Shown piece after piece: positions 9,421-17,677 of a stretch of DNA of 48,777 nt (positions within the stretch are counted from its first letter, which is position 1; each line of letters opens with the position of its first letter). This stretch comes from Lentisphaeria bacterium (GTDB taxonomy: Bacteria; Verrucomicrobiota; Lentisphaeria; Victivallales; UBA1829). Below the pieces are notes generated by a model that was not told the origin of the DNA, searched no databases, and was given only the letters and a program-made list of their open reading frames with translations. Location of the stretch: the NCBI GenBank assembly GCA_017629515.1, contig JAGBXB010000137.1, positions 1-48,777 of the forward strand, in the 5' to 3' direction. Position numbers and translations under genes: made by a program.

Positions 9421-9434
9421 TTAGTTGCGTCTAA
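9421..9434. promoter_or_regulatory. TTAG-N6-CTAA inverted repeat, downstream operator of feoAB
   Basis: TTAG-TTGCGT-CTAA lies between the promoter and feoA, within the transcribed leader. It is the same 4-6-4 inverted repeat as the site at 9520-9533. The form resembles DtxR/IdeR-family boxes more than a classic Fur box. Which regulator binds is inference. Confidence 0.55.
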
Positions 9435-9490
9435 ATTGTGCGGCAGAAAAAAATGCACAGGAAATGGTGATTTTCTTCTGCGGTATATTT

Positions 9491-9519
9491 AATATACACC
9501 GGAGGATCATAAAAATCAA
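9491..9519 (-). promoter_or_regulatory. feoAB promoter
   Basis: On the minus strand TTGATT (9514-9519) is followed after exactly 17 bases by TATATT (9491-9496), about 97 bases upstream of the feoA ATG. The -10 region sits in a palindrome, GTATATTTAATATAC (9483-9497). Confidence 0.7.
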
Positions 9520-9535
9520 TTAGAGAAGCCTAATT
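9518..9535. promoter_or_regulatory. AATTAG-N6-CTAATT inverted repeat overlapping the feoAB -35 box
   Basis: A 6-6-6 inverted repeat overlaps the first bases of the -35 element, a position that suits a repressor. Its core, TTAG-N6-CTAA, recurs at 9421-9434. Iron-responsive control by a DtxR-like protein is the most economical reading. Confidence 0.6.
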
Positions 9536-9571
9536 TTTTTATTTTTTTTTCTCTTTTTATCTGTTCACTGC

Positions 9572-9606
9572 ATAAAAAATCCCCGGAAGAAACCATTCCT
9601 CCGGGG
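9572..9606 (-). terminator. intrinsic terminator after fabG
   Basis: CCCCGGA (9581-9587) pairs with TCCGGGG (9600-9606). Read on the minus strand, the stem is followed by ATTTTTT. It lies 26 bases beyond the fabG stop and ends the hisB-kinase-fabD-fabG transcript. Confidence 0.9.
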
Positions 9607-9631
9607 AGAATTTTTTCACAGAAAAAAATTC

Positions 9632-10375
9632 TTACATCACAAAGCCGCCATCCACATTCATCACCTGACCGGTGATGTAATCAGATTCGCTCTGGCAGAA
9701 AAAGAATACGCCATTGGCTACATCTTCAGGTCTGCCGGCACGTTTCAGGGGGATGTACTGCAAAAACGCGTCTTTTGCCGCCTGGGGAAGAGCATCTGTC
9801 ATGGGAGTGGAGATGTATCCGGGGGCAATGGCATTACAGGTGATGTTACGGGAGGCAAATTCTTTTGCCACAGTTTTAGTAAGGGCGATGACCCCGCCTT
9901 TGGAGGCGGAATAGTTTGCCTGACCCACATTCCCGATCCTGCCGACAACGGAAGAAATGTTCACGATTTTGCCGTATCTGGCTTTCATCATTACTTTTGT
10001 TGCCGCTTTGGTAAAGTTGAAGACACCTTTCAGGTTGACTGCGATAACTGCATCCCATTCATCTTCACTCATACGCATCATAAGATTATCTTTGGTGATA
10101 CCGGCATTGTTTACCAGAATATCCAGTCTGCCGTATTTATCCATAACGGCTTTCACCGCTGCTTCCGCATCTTCCATTTTTGCCACATTAGCTTGAAGAG
10201 CCATGGCTTCATAGCCTTTGGCACGGAATTCAGCCGCACCCTGTTCTGCAACATCCAGCATAACGTCCACCATGACGATGATCGCTCCTTCGGAAGCAAG
10301 TTTTTCACTGATGGCTTTTCCGATACCTCTGGCACCGCCGGTTACAAGGGCAACGCGCCCGTCTACTCTACCCAT
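9632..10375 (-). CDS. fabG: 3-oxoacyl-[acyl-carrier-protein] reductase
   Basis: A 247-residue short-chain dehydrogenase with the full FabG signature: a TGGARGIG cofactor loop near residue 12, NNAG near 88, catalytic Ser (SSVVGRIG), YSASKGG with Tyr and Lys, and a C-terminal YITGQVMNVDGG. It reduces 3-oxoacyl-ACP with NADPH in fatty acid elongation. An AAGGAG site lies 8 bases upstream of the ATG. fabD is directly upstream, which supports fatty acid synthesis rather than another SDR role. It is the last gene of the operon that begins at hisB. Confidence 0.95.
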   Translation of the reverse strand: MGRVDGRVALVTGGARGIGKAISEKLASEGAIIVMVDVMLDVAEQGAAEFRAKGYEAMALQANVAKMEDAEAAVKAVMDKYGRLDILVNNAGITKDNLMMRMSEDEWDAVIAVNLKGVFNFTKAATKVMMKARYGKIVNISSVVGRIGNVGQANYSASKGGVIALTKTVAKEFASRNITCNAIAPGYISTPMTDALPQAAKDAFLQYIPLKRAGRPEDVANGVFFFCQSESDYITGQVMNVDGGFVM

Positions 10376-10430
10376 TTTTTTTCTCCTTGTGTTGGTAAAA
10401 AGTTATATTTCTTTCAGAATAGGTATTACC

Positions 10431-11360
10431 TCAGAATACGATTTTGGCAGGATCGTCAAAATTGCTTACATTGTAAACAGTTTTTGTGCTGTCGATCTTT
10501 TTCACAAGTCCGGTAAGGACACTTCCGGGCCCGAACTCGATAAAGGTATCTGCACCAAGAGCGGAAAGGGCATTCACACATTCCACCCAGCGGACACTTC
10601 CCGCCACCTGTTTGATCAGATTGCCCTTGACGTCAGAAGCATTTTCCGTAATGCTTCCTGTATAGTTCTGGGCGATGGGATATACTATTGCATTGGCAGG
10701 GGCGGCATCCATAAAGGGAATGAGAGCCTGACCTGCTTCCGCCATAAGGGGGGAGTGGTATGCTCCTGCAACGGTAAGCGGCATGACTTTTCTTACTCCG
10801 GCAACGCCTTTCAGAGCGGCAGAGGCAGAGGCAACCCCTTCCACAGAGCCGCTGATCACCACCTGGAAAGGACTGTTGTAGTTGGCGACCCCGATACCAT
10901 TTTCAGCACATATTCTGGCAATTTCCCCTTCGGCACCGGCGCCGGTGGTAATGATGGCTGCCATTGTTCCTTTGGTCGTACGGGTGGCTTCATCCATAAG
11001 TTCGGCGCGTTTTGCCACAAGACGCAAGGCATCTTCAAACTGGAAGAACCCGGAACAGCAAAGGGCGGAATATTCCCCCAGACTCAAACCTGCTGTACCC
11101 ACAGGGACAACTTTGTTGCCGGTCTGTTCGTGGAAAGAGGCAAGACAAGCCATGCTTGTAACAAAGATCGCCACCTGGCAATAACGGCTTTCGGTCAACT
11201 TTTCAGCCGGACCATCAAAACAGATCCCGCTTACTTTCCATCCCAGAACTTCATCTGCTTTTTCATAAATACTCCTTCCGGCAGGACTTTTTTCAAAAAT
11301 GTCCCTGCCCATGCCCACACTCTGGGCACCCTGACCGGAAAAGATAAATGCTGCTTTCAT
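10431..11360 (-). CDS. fabD: malonyl-CoA-acyl carrier protein transacylase
   Basis: A 309-residue FabD that moves malonyl groups from CoA to ACP. It begins AAFIFSGQGAQSVGMGRD, the usual FabD start. The nucleophile motif reads GLSLGEYSAL, so the common histidine of GHSLG is leucine, a conservative variant outside the catalytic serine. The catalytic histidine (AGAYHSPLM) and the NYNSPFQVVISG segment are present, so the enzyme is expected to be active. The ribosome binding site is AAGGAG. It lies 55 bases upstream of fabG and 27 bases after the pseudokinase gene. Confidence 0.95.
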   Translation of the reverse strand: MKAAFIFSGQGAQSVGMGRDIFEKSPAGRSIYEKADEVLGWKVSGICFDGPAEKLTESRYCQVAIFVTSMACLASFHEQTGNKVVPVGTAGLSLGEYSALCCSGFFQFEDALRLVAKRAELMDEATRTTKGTMAAIITTGAGAEGEIARICAENGIGVANYNSPFQVVISGSVEGVASASAALKGVAGVRKVMPLTVAGAYHSPLMAEAGQALIPFMDAAPANAIVYPIAQNYTGSITENASDVKGNLIKQVAGSVRWVECVNALSALGADTFIEFGPGSVLTGLVKKIDSTKTVYNVSNFDDPAKIVF

Positions 11361-11386
11361 TGTTTTTTCTCCTTTTTTTCTATTGT

Positions 11387-14300
11387 TTATTGTCTGTGAT
11401 TATTATTTCTGCTTCCTGACAATGTGGAGGAACGCTGTCTGTTTGTTCTGATTGCTTCTTCCAATGCTTCCAATTCTTTCCGGGATTTTCCCGTCATTCT
11501 TTCGGGAAGATGGCCGATTTCATTCCGGAGCGGGTACACCAGGAAACTGCTGCGCATTTCTCTGGGATAACGGTTTTTCAGAAGTGTGACGATCCTTCTT
11601 TCGCTTACACTTGCAGCAAATCCTTCCGCTTCATCAAAAGCACAGAGTTTCAGCAGGAACGCCAGAGCGTGCTTTTTCACATTTGCATTGCAGGAGGAAG
11701 CATATTTTATGATTTGGATAAGATTGTATCTTCCGAGAGCCTGAACAGAAACTCTGTTGCTGCCAAAGAGTACTGCAAAATTCCCCTCCATAGAGGCAAG
11801 AGAGCAACGGCGCTGCCGCCAATAAAGGGGCACGCCGGAATAACGCTTTCCGGTGCTTCCGATAAGAGAATGGAATTGCATTGCCTGATCTTGAAGCCGG
11901 GCAAAAACAGCAAGAACTGAATTTGTATCCTTTTGTACTTTTTGACATTCCTGATCGTTCTGCAGTTCCTCCGGGAGCAGGATTTGCATACGTTGGAAAC
12001 TGTTGTTGTGTATATACCTTCCGTTTTGATATTTGTAGAGTTGCAAAGGATAGGTATTCAGGAACATTACACACGCCACATGCAGCCGGTTGTGACATAA
12101 TTTCTTGAACTGTTCAAGCCTTTCCTCACCGGAAAGAGCCTGCCAGTTTATCTTGCTTGGAGATGAACCGGAACGGGATACCGTCCGGGGAGGCTGCTGT
12201 ACTTCCTCCGTCCGGGAAGGCCGTTGTACTTCCACCTTTTTTGGGGTGGGGTGTTCTGTTTTTTCCACATCGTTACAGAACTTTTTGAAAGCCTCCAACC
12301 GTGCTGAATAATATTCTGCATCCTTTTGGAACGCCGTTTGCAATTCATTACTTATATCATATTTTCCTTTGTAGAGTTCTACCAGATCTTCCAATGCTTT
12401 TTTATATGCGTCCTTATTCTGCTGGAAAGTATGGATATTGAATTTCCACTCTTTCATACATGTCATCGTGTACTTATTGCCAGAACGGTGATAGGTTCTG
12501 TAATAGATACGGCATTTTCTGCCGGCATTGAAAAGACTTTCTGAAAGACGGGCAAGTTTTTCCAGAACAGGATTATGGATATCCTGCCGGATAAAACGCT
12601 CATAAGCGATATTGCGGTTGTTATGATTCCTTTTCTCTGTTGCAAAGAATGGAACCAGTATAGCATGACCCGTGTAAGGGGATGCAAAAAACTTATTGAT
12701 TTTTTGCATCGCTTTTTCCAGTTCCTGACGGTTTGCATCAAATACTTCTTTCCTGTAATGATACCTTACTATGCAATATGCGGAAATAAAATTAATAGCT
12801 AAACCGCATTTGTTTAACGCTCTGTTATATTCACTGGCAATAGAAAGATATTCTTCCAATGCCGGATCGCCTGCATAGGCACAGAGATTATTGAAGGCAG
12901 TTTTTACAGAAGCAAGGATCAACTTTTCCTGTTCAATATTCCCGGCATTCACCATGCGTTCCGTTTCGGCTAAAAGTTGTTTCAATTCCGGTAAGTGCTT
13001 CCGGAATTTTTCATACTTGTAAAACAAATACGGCGTGTAGCCCCGGCAGGAGGAACTGTATTGTATACCGATTCTGCCGAGACGCTGATAGAAATCTCTG
13101 TACGGTTTATATTTTGTCAGTTGAAAATGTCTGTTCATATACTCAGTTCCCTGTACTTGTGTTTGCTGTGCAGGGGAAACGGTTTTCCGTACAGAAGCCG
13201 TTTTTTTCGGAGCAATGGATGTTTGCGCAGAAGCTGATTTCTGCTTCTGTTTTTGAATTGTTTTGGGTGTTTCCGGAACTGTTTGTGCGGGAGTATTTTG
13301 GGTAACAGACTGCTGCTGTGTCTTTTCATCCGTTTTTACCGCTGTGGCAGAGTAAATCTTTTCCTGTTGCGTACAGAACGCAAGGAAAGCTGTTTTTATA
13401 AGAGAAAAGTATTCTCTTTCCTTATCAAATAATTTTTCCAGATAGATACTGCCCTGTTTCGTTTTTGCAAGGCATCCACTCATATCCTCCAACTGTTGCA
13501 ATAAAGAATTTTGTTCTTTGCGGAATGAAACCGCATTGAAGCCGGGCATGGAAATATATTTTTTTTCCTCTTTGTCAAATCTGATCCTGTTCTTATTGGT
13601 GTTTCTGAAAAAATCCCATGAGGCTTCCCGGTAGGATATCCGCAAAGCGGAAGCTTTTTTCAGATCCTCTTCAATAAGAGAATACTTTTCATCCAGTTTT
13701 TTCAGTTCCTCTTTGAAAAATTTTTCCACCTTTAATTTTTTTGCATATTTTTTTGTTTCCTCTCTCAATTCCGGAAATCTCACCAGATTATTGTTCCATG
13801 CTTCCTCGGTTGCTTTGATGTGGACCCTTGTGGCATTGATCCCGTCAAGATGGGGGAAACGCACCAGAAGAAAATATCCGGCATAAACTCCACCGGCAAG
13901 AATAAGGATCTGCAGAAGAACGATGAAAAACTTTTCTGCAAAACTTTTCTTTTTTTTCTGTTTTGTTTCTTTTGCTTTTTTCTGTATTTCTTTCTTCGCG
14001 GTTCCGGCTTCTTTTTTCTTACTCTTTTCTGTTCTGTTTTCCTCTTGCAGGGGAATGGCAGGGACAACGGGAAGAGCGTTTTTGACTTCATTTTTTTTCA
14101 GCGTAAGAACCGGCGGTGCTTTGAAGAAATTTTGCAAAGATTCCACTTTATCCAGATATTCCCCCCAGTCATTTATACGCAATGCCGGATCGGGGGAAAC
14201 GAGTTTTTCCAGAAAACTTTTAAATTCCGCGGCCATCGCCGGACTTAATGTTGTCATACCGGGAATGAAAGGAATAAATTGCAGGAAAGAACGGTTTGCG

Positions 14301-15058
14301 GAAATGGCTTCATTTCTTGCTTCCGGGGTAAGTGTCTGCCAGGGAAGTGTGCCGCTGACCATATAAAAAAGAAGTACACCAAAGGTATAAAGATCCGCAG
14401 AAACTTTTTCCGCCTTTGTCTGCATACATTCCGGCGCAGAAAAAAGAGCATCGTTTTCTGTCACATTTCTGTATTCTTCCACCTGATCCCAGAAATTCAG
14501 AAGGAAAGTATCTCCGTCAGTGGAAATAATAATGTTTTCCGCAGTCAGGCGTCCGTGGCAGAATTGCTGTTTGTTCCATATATACTGCAAGGCTTCCGCC
14601 GGTGCTTGAAGAGTTTTAAGGGCTTCTTCCGGGGTGAAACGCCTGCCTTCCTGTATGAGGGCGGCAAGAGTTTTTCCCTGGATACAGGGAGTGATGGTGT
14701 AATAAAATTGATTTTCTTTACCGGCATTGAGTACGGAAACGATCCCGGAATGCAGATATTTGACAGATTTTCTTGCACTTTCCTGAAATTTTCCAAGTAT
14801 ATTTGCTCCGGCAGGAATGGATGTATCCAGAACTTTCAAAACCACCTGTCTTTTTACTGCGGTCTGTTCTGCAAGGTAAAAGGAAATGGCACCTTTTGCG
14901 GAAAGATGTTTTATAACGGTACATCCACCCAGCGTTTCCCCATGGGCAAAAAGTCTCCTCATGGAAGAAATATTGCCGCATACAGAACAACTTTCCGGAG
15001 GATTATCATCCGGAAGTTGGATCACTGTATTGCATTCAGCGCAGAAAAAATCAGGCAT
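11387..15058 (-). CDS. transmembrane protein-kinase-fold pseudokinase with N-terminal zinc ribbon and large extracytoplasmic region
   Basis: A 1223-residue protein. Residues 6-27 form a zinc ribbon (C6-x2-C9, C24-x2-C27). Residues about 44-310 have the Hanks-type kinase fold: ATP-site lysine K75 (VVLKVL), an APE motif (about 208-210) and the aspartate of helix F in ADLYTFGVLLFYMVSGTLPW. The catalytic loop is HGRLTAEN instead of HRDLKPEN, so the proton-accepting Asp is Arg170. DFG is NFW (188-190) and the glycine loop is degenerate. It is therefore most likely a catalytically dead kinase. A Lys-rich linker, one transmembrane helix (about 377-399) and roughly 820 periplasmic residues with Gln/Lys/Pro-rich linkers and helical stretches follow. 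It lies between hisB and fabD, with 36- and 26-base gaps, in the same operon. The role is unknown; a scaffold or signalling receptor is possible. Confidence 0.85.
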   Translation of the reverse strand: MPDFFCAECNTVIQLPDDNPPESCSVCGNISSMRRLFAHGETLGGCTVIKHLSAKGAISFYLAEQTAVKRQVVLKVLDTSIPAGANILGKFQESARKSVKYLHSGIVSVLNAGKENQFYYTITPCIQGKTLAALIQEGRRFTPEEALKTLQAPAEALQYIWNKQQFCHGRLTAENIIISTDGDTFLLNFWDQVEEYRNVTENDALFSAPECMQTKAEKVSADLYTFGVLLFYMVSGTLPWQTLTPEARNEAISANRSFLQFIPFIPGMTTLSPAMAAEFKSFLEKLVSPDPALRINDWGEYLDKVESLQNFFKAPPVLTLKKNEVKNALPVVPAIPLQEENRTEKSKKKEAGTAKKEIQKKAKETKQKKKKSFAEKFFIVLLQILILAGGVYAGYFLLVRFPHLDGINATRVHIKATEEAWNNNLVRFPELREETKKYAKKLKVEKFFKEELKKLDEKYSLIEEDLKKASALRISYREASWDFFRNTNKNRIRFDKEEKKYISMPGFNAVSFRKEQNSLLQQLEDMSGCLAKTKQGSIYLEKLFDKEREYFSLIKTAFLAFCTQQEKIYSATAVKTDEKTQQQSVTQNTPAQTVPETPKTIQKQKQKSASAQTSIAPKKTASVRKTVSPAQQTQVQGTEYMNRHFQLTKYKPYRDFYQRLGRIGIQYSSSCRGYTPYLFYKYEKFRKHLPELKQLLAETERMVNAGNIEQEKLILASVKTAFNNLCAYAGDPALEEYLSIASEYNRALNKCGLAINFISAYCIVRYHYRKEVFDANRQELEKAMQKINKFFASPYTGHAILVPFFATEKRNHNNRNIAYERFIRQDIHNPVLEKLARLSESLFNAGRKCRIYYRTYHRSGNKYTMTCMKEWKFNIHTFQQNKDAYKKALEDLVELYKGKYDISNELQTAFQKDAEYYSARLEAFKKFCNDVEKTEHPTPKKVEVQRPSRTEEVQQPPRTVSRSGSSPSKINWQALSGEERLEQFKKLCHNRLHVACVMFLNTYPLQLYKYQNGRYIHNNSFQRMQILLPEELQNDQECQKVQKDTNSVLAVFARLQDQAMQFHSLIGSTGKRYSGVPLYWRQRRCSLASMEGNFAVLFGSNRVSVQALGRYNLIQIIKYASSCNANVKKHALAFLLKLCAFDEAEGFAASVSERRIVTLLKNRYPREMRSSFLVYPLRNEIGHLPERMTGKSRKELEALEEAIRTNRQRSSTLSGSRNNNHRQ

Positions 15059-15094
15059 ATATCATACTCTCTGCCGGTTTCGTACTGTGAAAAA

Positions 15095-15679
15095 TCAGAG
15101 AATGCCTTTTGTGGAGGGGATCCCGCTTTCTCTGGGATCGGATTCCACCGCAGTTCGCACTGCATGGGCAAAACCTTTGAAGACTGCCTCAAAAACATGA
15201 TGCACTTCCCCACCTGCCATAAGTTTGACATGCAGATTCAAACCTGCGGAAACGCACAAGGCTCTGAAAAATTCCTGAAAAAGTGCTGTATCCAGATCTT
15301 TGATATATTGTGCAGGGCTGGGTACTTCCCAGGCAAGGAAAGGTCTTCCGGAAAAGTCCAGCGCAAGCATCACAAGAGTTTCATCCATGGGCAGGAGAAA
15401 ACTTCCGTAACGGTTGATCCCCCTTTTGTCCCCCAGAGCCTGTGCCAGACACTGCCCCATAACGATCCCCAGATCTTCCATGGTGTGATGGGCATCCACT
15501 TGCAGATCCCCGTCACATTTTACGGTAAGATCGATTTTGCTGTGCTTGGAAAAAAGTGTAAGCATGTGATCCATGAATCCGATCCCGGTGGCAATGGAAC
15601 TTTTGCCGGTTCCGTCAAGATCCAGTGTTACATTGATCCGGGTTTCCCCGGTGATCCGTTCTATTGTGGAACTTCTCAT
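15095..15679 (-). CDS. hisB: imidazoleglycerol-phosphate dehydratase
   Basis: A 194-residue single-domain IGPD, the usual length, without the phosphatase domain of the enteric HisB. Both metal-binding repeats are present: DAHHTMEDLG and EVHHVFEAVFK, plus GFMDHML near the N-terminus. It dehydrates imidazoleglycerol phosphate in histidine synthesis, using Mn2+ in the cytoplasm. The ATG follows AAAGGATA by 8 bases. It is the first gene after a strong promoter and heads the transcript that continues to fabG. hisI lies about 2 kb away on the other strand, so the his genes are dispersed here. Confidence 0.97.
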   Translation of the reverse strand: MRSSTIERITGETRINVTLDLDGTGKSSIATGIGFMDHMLTLFSKHSKIDLTVKCDGDLQVDAHHTMEDLGIVMGQCLAQALGDKRGINRYGSFLLPMDETLVMLALDFSGRPFLAWEVPSPAQYIKDLDTALFQEFFRALCVSAGLNLHVKLMAGGEVHHVFEAVFKGFAHAVRTAVESDPRESGIPSTKGIL

Positions 15680-15726
15680 AAGAAATATCCTTTCCTCTTC
15701 AATCTTTTATAATATTATAAGATAAG

Positions 15727-15755
15727 AATATATATCATTTTTCCTGAAATGTCAA
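15727..15755 (-). promoter_or_regulatory. strong sigma-70-like promoter of the hisB operon
   Basis: On the minus strand a perfect TTGACA (15750-15755) is followed after 17 bases by TATATT (15727-15732), about 48 bases upstream of the hisB ATG. Confidence 0.8.
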
Positions 15756-15898
15756 GTTTACGGCAGGAATAATCATAAAAAAAACTTCTTTATTGTGGAA
15801 TTTTAGTGAAAATGGAGTATATTACATCAAAAAGTTGCCTGTTTAACATAAAATCCTGTTTAACAGAAAATCGGGAATAATGCCGAAGGAAAGAAAAT

Positions 15899-16498
15899 AT
15901 GAAAAAAAATCATGTTGAAGAAAAAGAGGATCTTAAAAAAAACCGCCCTGTAAAAACCATTGTTCGCCTTGTACTTTTTGCGTTTCTCGGATTGTTTCTT
16001 ATGGGATCAGAGGGGACAGGATGTCAGTTCCTGGATGATCCGGAAGCGTTCCTGGACGGTGAATCCAGTATCGAACCCAAATATGTGCTTTCTGTGCATG
16101 AGATCGTGAAATATCCCAGAGGGAGCGATTTTGAAAGGGAAGTGGATTCCTTTTTCGGGAAAAAGATTTGTGTAAACAGCAATTATTTCCTCCACTCCAA
16201 AGATATTTCCGAAATTGAAGCGGTGAAAAGACTGGATAACCCGGATTTTTACAATTTGCGCCTTACCCTTTCTCCCAGAGGGGTGAAGATGTGGAGTGCT
16301 TTTGCCGTCCTCACAAGGGTTGACCGTAAGGAACTTGCGCTTCTCATCGACGGGATCTATTACCGCTCTTTTTCTCCGGCTGTTCTGCTTGATCCGGAAG
16401 CCAATGTGGTCACTCTGGAAGGGCCTTTCGATCCGGCGACTGCTTCCGGACTTTTGAAGCACGCAAAAACAAATTACCGGAAATGGAACGATAAGTGA
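15899..16498 (+). CDS. membrane-anchored protein with a SecD P1-head-like domain
   Basis: A 199-residue protein with a charged cytoplasmic N-terminus, one hydrophobic segment (about residues 22-42) and an extracytoplasmic remainder. Residues about 120-190 (LTLSPRGVKMWSAFAVLT, ELALLIDGIYYRSFSPAV, TLEGPFDPATASGLLKHAK) match the order of strands in the SecDF P1 head subdomain, where F-x-Leu-Thr-x2-Gly, a 'lalvlDg-v-saP' strand and a G-x-F-x4-A segment follow one another. The rest of SecD is absent. A cysteine at about residue 42 in GTGCQF could be a weak lipobox. The domain assignment is by eye and moderately secure. The ATG follows GAAAGAAAAT, a weak ribosome binding site. Confidence 0.65.
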   Translation: MKKNHVEEKEDLKKNRPVKTIVRLVLFAFLGLFLMGSEGTGCQFLDDPEAFLDGESSIEPKYVLSVHEIVKYPRGSDFEREVDSFFGKKICVNSNYFLHSKDISEIEAVKRLDNPDFYNLRLTLSPRGVKMWSAFAVLTRVDRKELALLIDGIYYRSFSPAVLLDPEANVVTLEGPFDPATASGLLKHAKTNYRKWNDK

Positions 16499-16531
16499 GA
16501 CAAATACTTCTCTTTCTTCTGCTTTTCTGCC

Positions 16532-16559
16532 TTGAAAAAAGAAAAATAAGATGTATATT
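16532..16559 (+). promoter_or_regulatory. promoter for the YcfL-like lipoprotein gene
   Basis: TTGAAA (16532-16537) and TATATT (16554-16559) are 16 bases apart, 45 bases upstream of the ATG at 16604. Confidence 0.6.
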
Positions 16560-16603
16560 TCAGAATAAAGAAACAACTTCATAATAATCACAGGAGAATA
16601 AAA

Positions 16604-17575
16604 ATGAAGATCTTTTCTTGTTTCGTTGCTGCCGCAGCAATGCTGTTTTGTGCCGGTTGTGCATTCAGTGAATTCAAAACTACCGCCGAAGCTGCAAAGG
16701 ATCCCCGTGTGACCATGGTGGAAAGCAAGGGCTTTTCCCTGAAACTTCTGCGGACTGTTACAAAGATTGATGATGACGGCTGCCTCAATGCGGATGTTAC
16801 TTTTGAATTGAGCGGTGCTCCTTTCTTCACCTGGACTTCCTGCGGTACTCCCATGCAGTATCTTCTCTACCGTTTTGATTGGGTGGATGCAAAAGGCAAG
16901 GTCTTGAAAGGAACGGTCAAACGCGTTCAGATCCTCCCCGGAACGATCCTTACTGTCGGCGGGATCGCCCCCTCTGAAAAGTATAAAAACTTCAAATTTG
17001 AAATCAATTTCTGCGATAAACCCTGTAAAGGAAAGGCGCCGGTTTGTTGTGAGAAAAAAACTGCCCCTGTGAAAAAAGCAGCGGCTAAACCTGTTACGGT
17101 AAAGAAAGCTCCTGCGAAAAAGGCAGCCTCCAAGCCTGCCTCCGCCAAAGCTACTCCTGCAAAAGCTGTCCCTGCGAAAAAAGCGGCGGCCAAACCTGTT
17201 GCAGTAAAGAAAGCTCCTGCGAAAAAGGCAGCCTCCAAGCCTGCCTCCGCCAAAGCTACTCCTGCAAAAGCAGTCCCTGCGAAAAAAGCAGCCGCCAAAC
17301 CTGTTGCAGTAAAGAAAGCTCCTGCGAAAAAGGCAGCCTCGAAACCTGCCCCTGCCAAAGCAACTCCTGCGAAAAAAGCGGCGGCCAAACCTGTTGCAGT
17401 AAAGAAAGCATCTGCGAAAAAGGCAGCCTCGAAACCTGCTCCCGCCAAAGCAACTCCTGCAAAAGCTGCCCCTGCCAAAGCAGAAGTAAAGAAAACTCCC
17501 GCCGCCAAAGTTCCTGCTGCAACAGCGGCTTCTGCTGTAAAAGCAAACGGGAAATTGGCAGAAAGTCTCCAGTGA
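16604..17575 (+). CDS. YcfL-like lipoprotein with histone H1-like Lys/Ala/Pro repeat tail
   Basis: A 323-residue predicted lipoprotein with lipobox LFCAGC (lipidated Cys19). Residues about 35-138 match the YcfL (DUF1425) fold: a DGCLNADVTFEL strand, YRFDWVDAKGKVL, and a closing GGIAPSEKYKNFKFEI, the 'APs' segment typical of that family. From residue 157 the protein is built of near-identical 30-35-residue repeats rich in Lys, Ala and Pro (KKAAAKPVAVKKAPAKKAAS), like bacterial histone H1 or AlgP tails. On an exported lipoprotein such a tail is more likely to bind anionic envelope polymers, or to act as a spacer, than to bind chromosomal DNA; that is inference. It has its own promoter and an AGGAGAATAAAA ribosome binding site. 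Confidence 0.8.
   Translation: MKIFSCFVAAAAMLFCAGCAFSEFKTTAEAAKDPRVTMVESKGFSLKLLRTVTKIDDDGCLNADVTFELSGAPFFTWTSCGTPMQYLLYRFDWVDAKGKVLKGTVKRVQILPGTILTVGGIAPSEKYKNFKFEINFCDKPCKGKAPVCCEKKTAPVKKAAAKPVTVKKAPAKKAASKPASAKATPAKAVPAKKAAAKPVAVKKAPAKKAASKPASAKATPAKAVPAKKAAAKPVAVKKAPAKKAASKPAPAKATPAKKAAAKPVAVKKASAKKAASKPAPAKATPAKAAPAKAEVKKTPAAKVPAATAASAVKANGKLAESLQ
17072..17461 (+). repeat. four in-frame tandem repeats in the lipoprotein tail
   Basis: Units start at 17072, 17177, 17282 and 17372 and encode 35, 35, 30 and 30 residues. The first two are nearly identical at DNA level. The shorter units lack one AKAVP-type pentamer. All copies stay in frame, so copy number could change by slippage or recombination without breaking the gene. 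Confidence 0.85.
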
Positions 17576-17677
17576 GAGTTCTTGTAAAAGAAAAAAGCAA
17601 AAAGTAAAAATATACAAAAACACTCCTACGGGAAAGAAGATCCCATGGAGGAACAGGCATCAAAGAAAGGAAACAGT

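Noticed and set aside
10431..11360. FabD with GLSLG instead of GHSLG as an inactive enzyme
   Set aside because: The catalytic serine, the late histidine and the NYNSP segment are all present. A leucine at that position is a tolerated variant, not evidence of inactivity.
10218..11399. A 393-codon plus-strand frame across fabG and fabD
   Set aside because: Antisense to two enzymes with complete catalytic motifs.
14279..15712. A 477-codon plus-strand frame across the pseudokinase N-terminus and hisB
   Set aside because: Antisense to two well-supported genes, and it spans their boundary.
16007..17623. A 538-codon minus-strand frame full of Phe/Arg/Gly-Cys repeats
   Set aside because: It is the antisense reading of the SecD-head-like gene and the Lys/Ala/Pro repeat gene. 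Its repeats simply mirror those codons, and it has no ribosome binding site.
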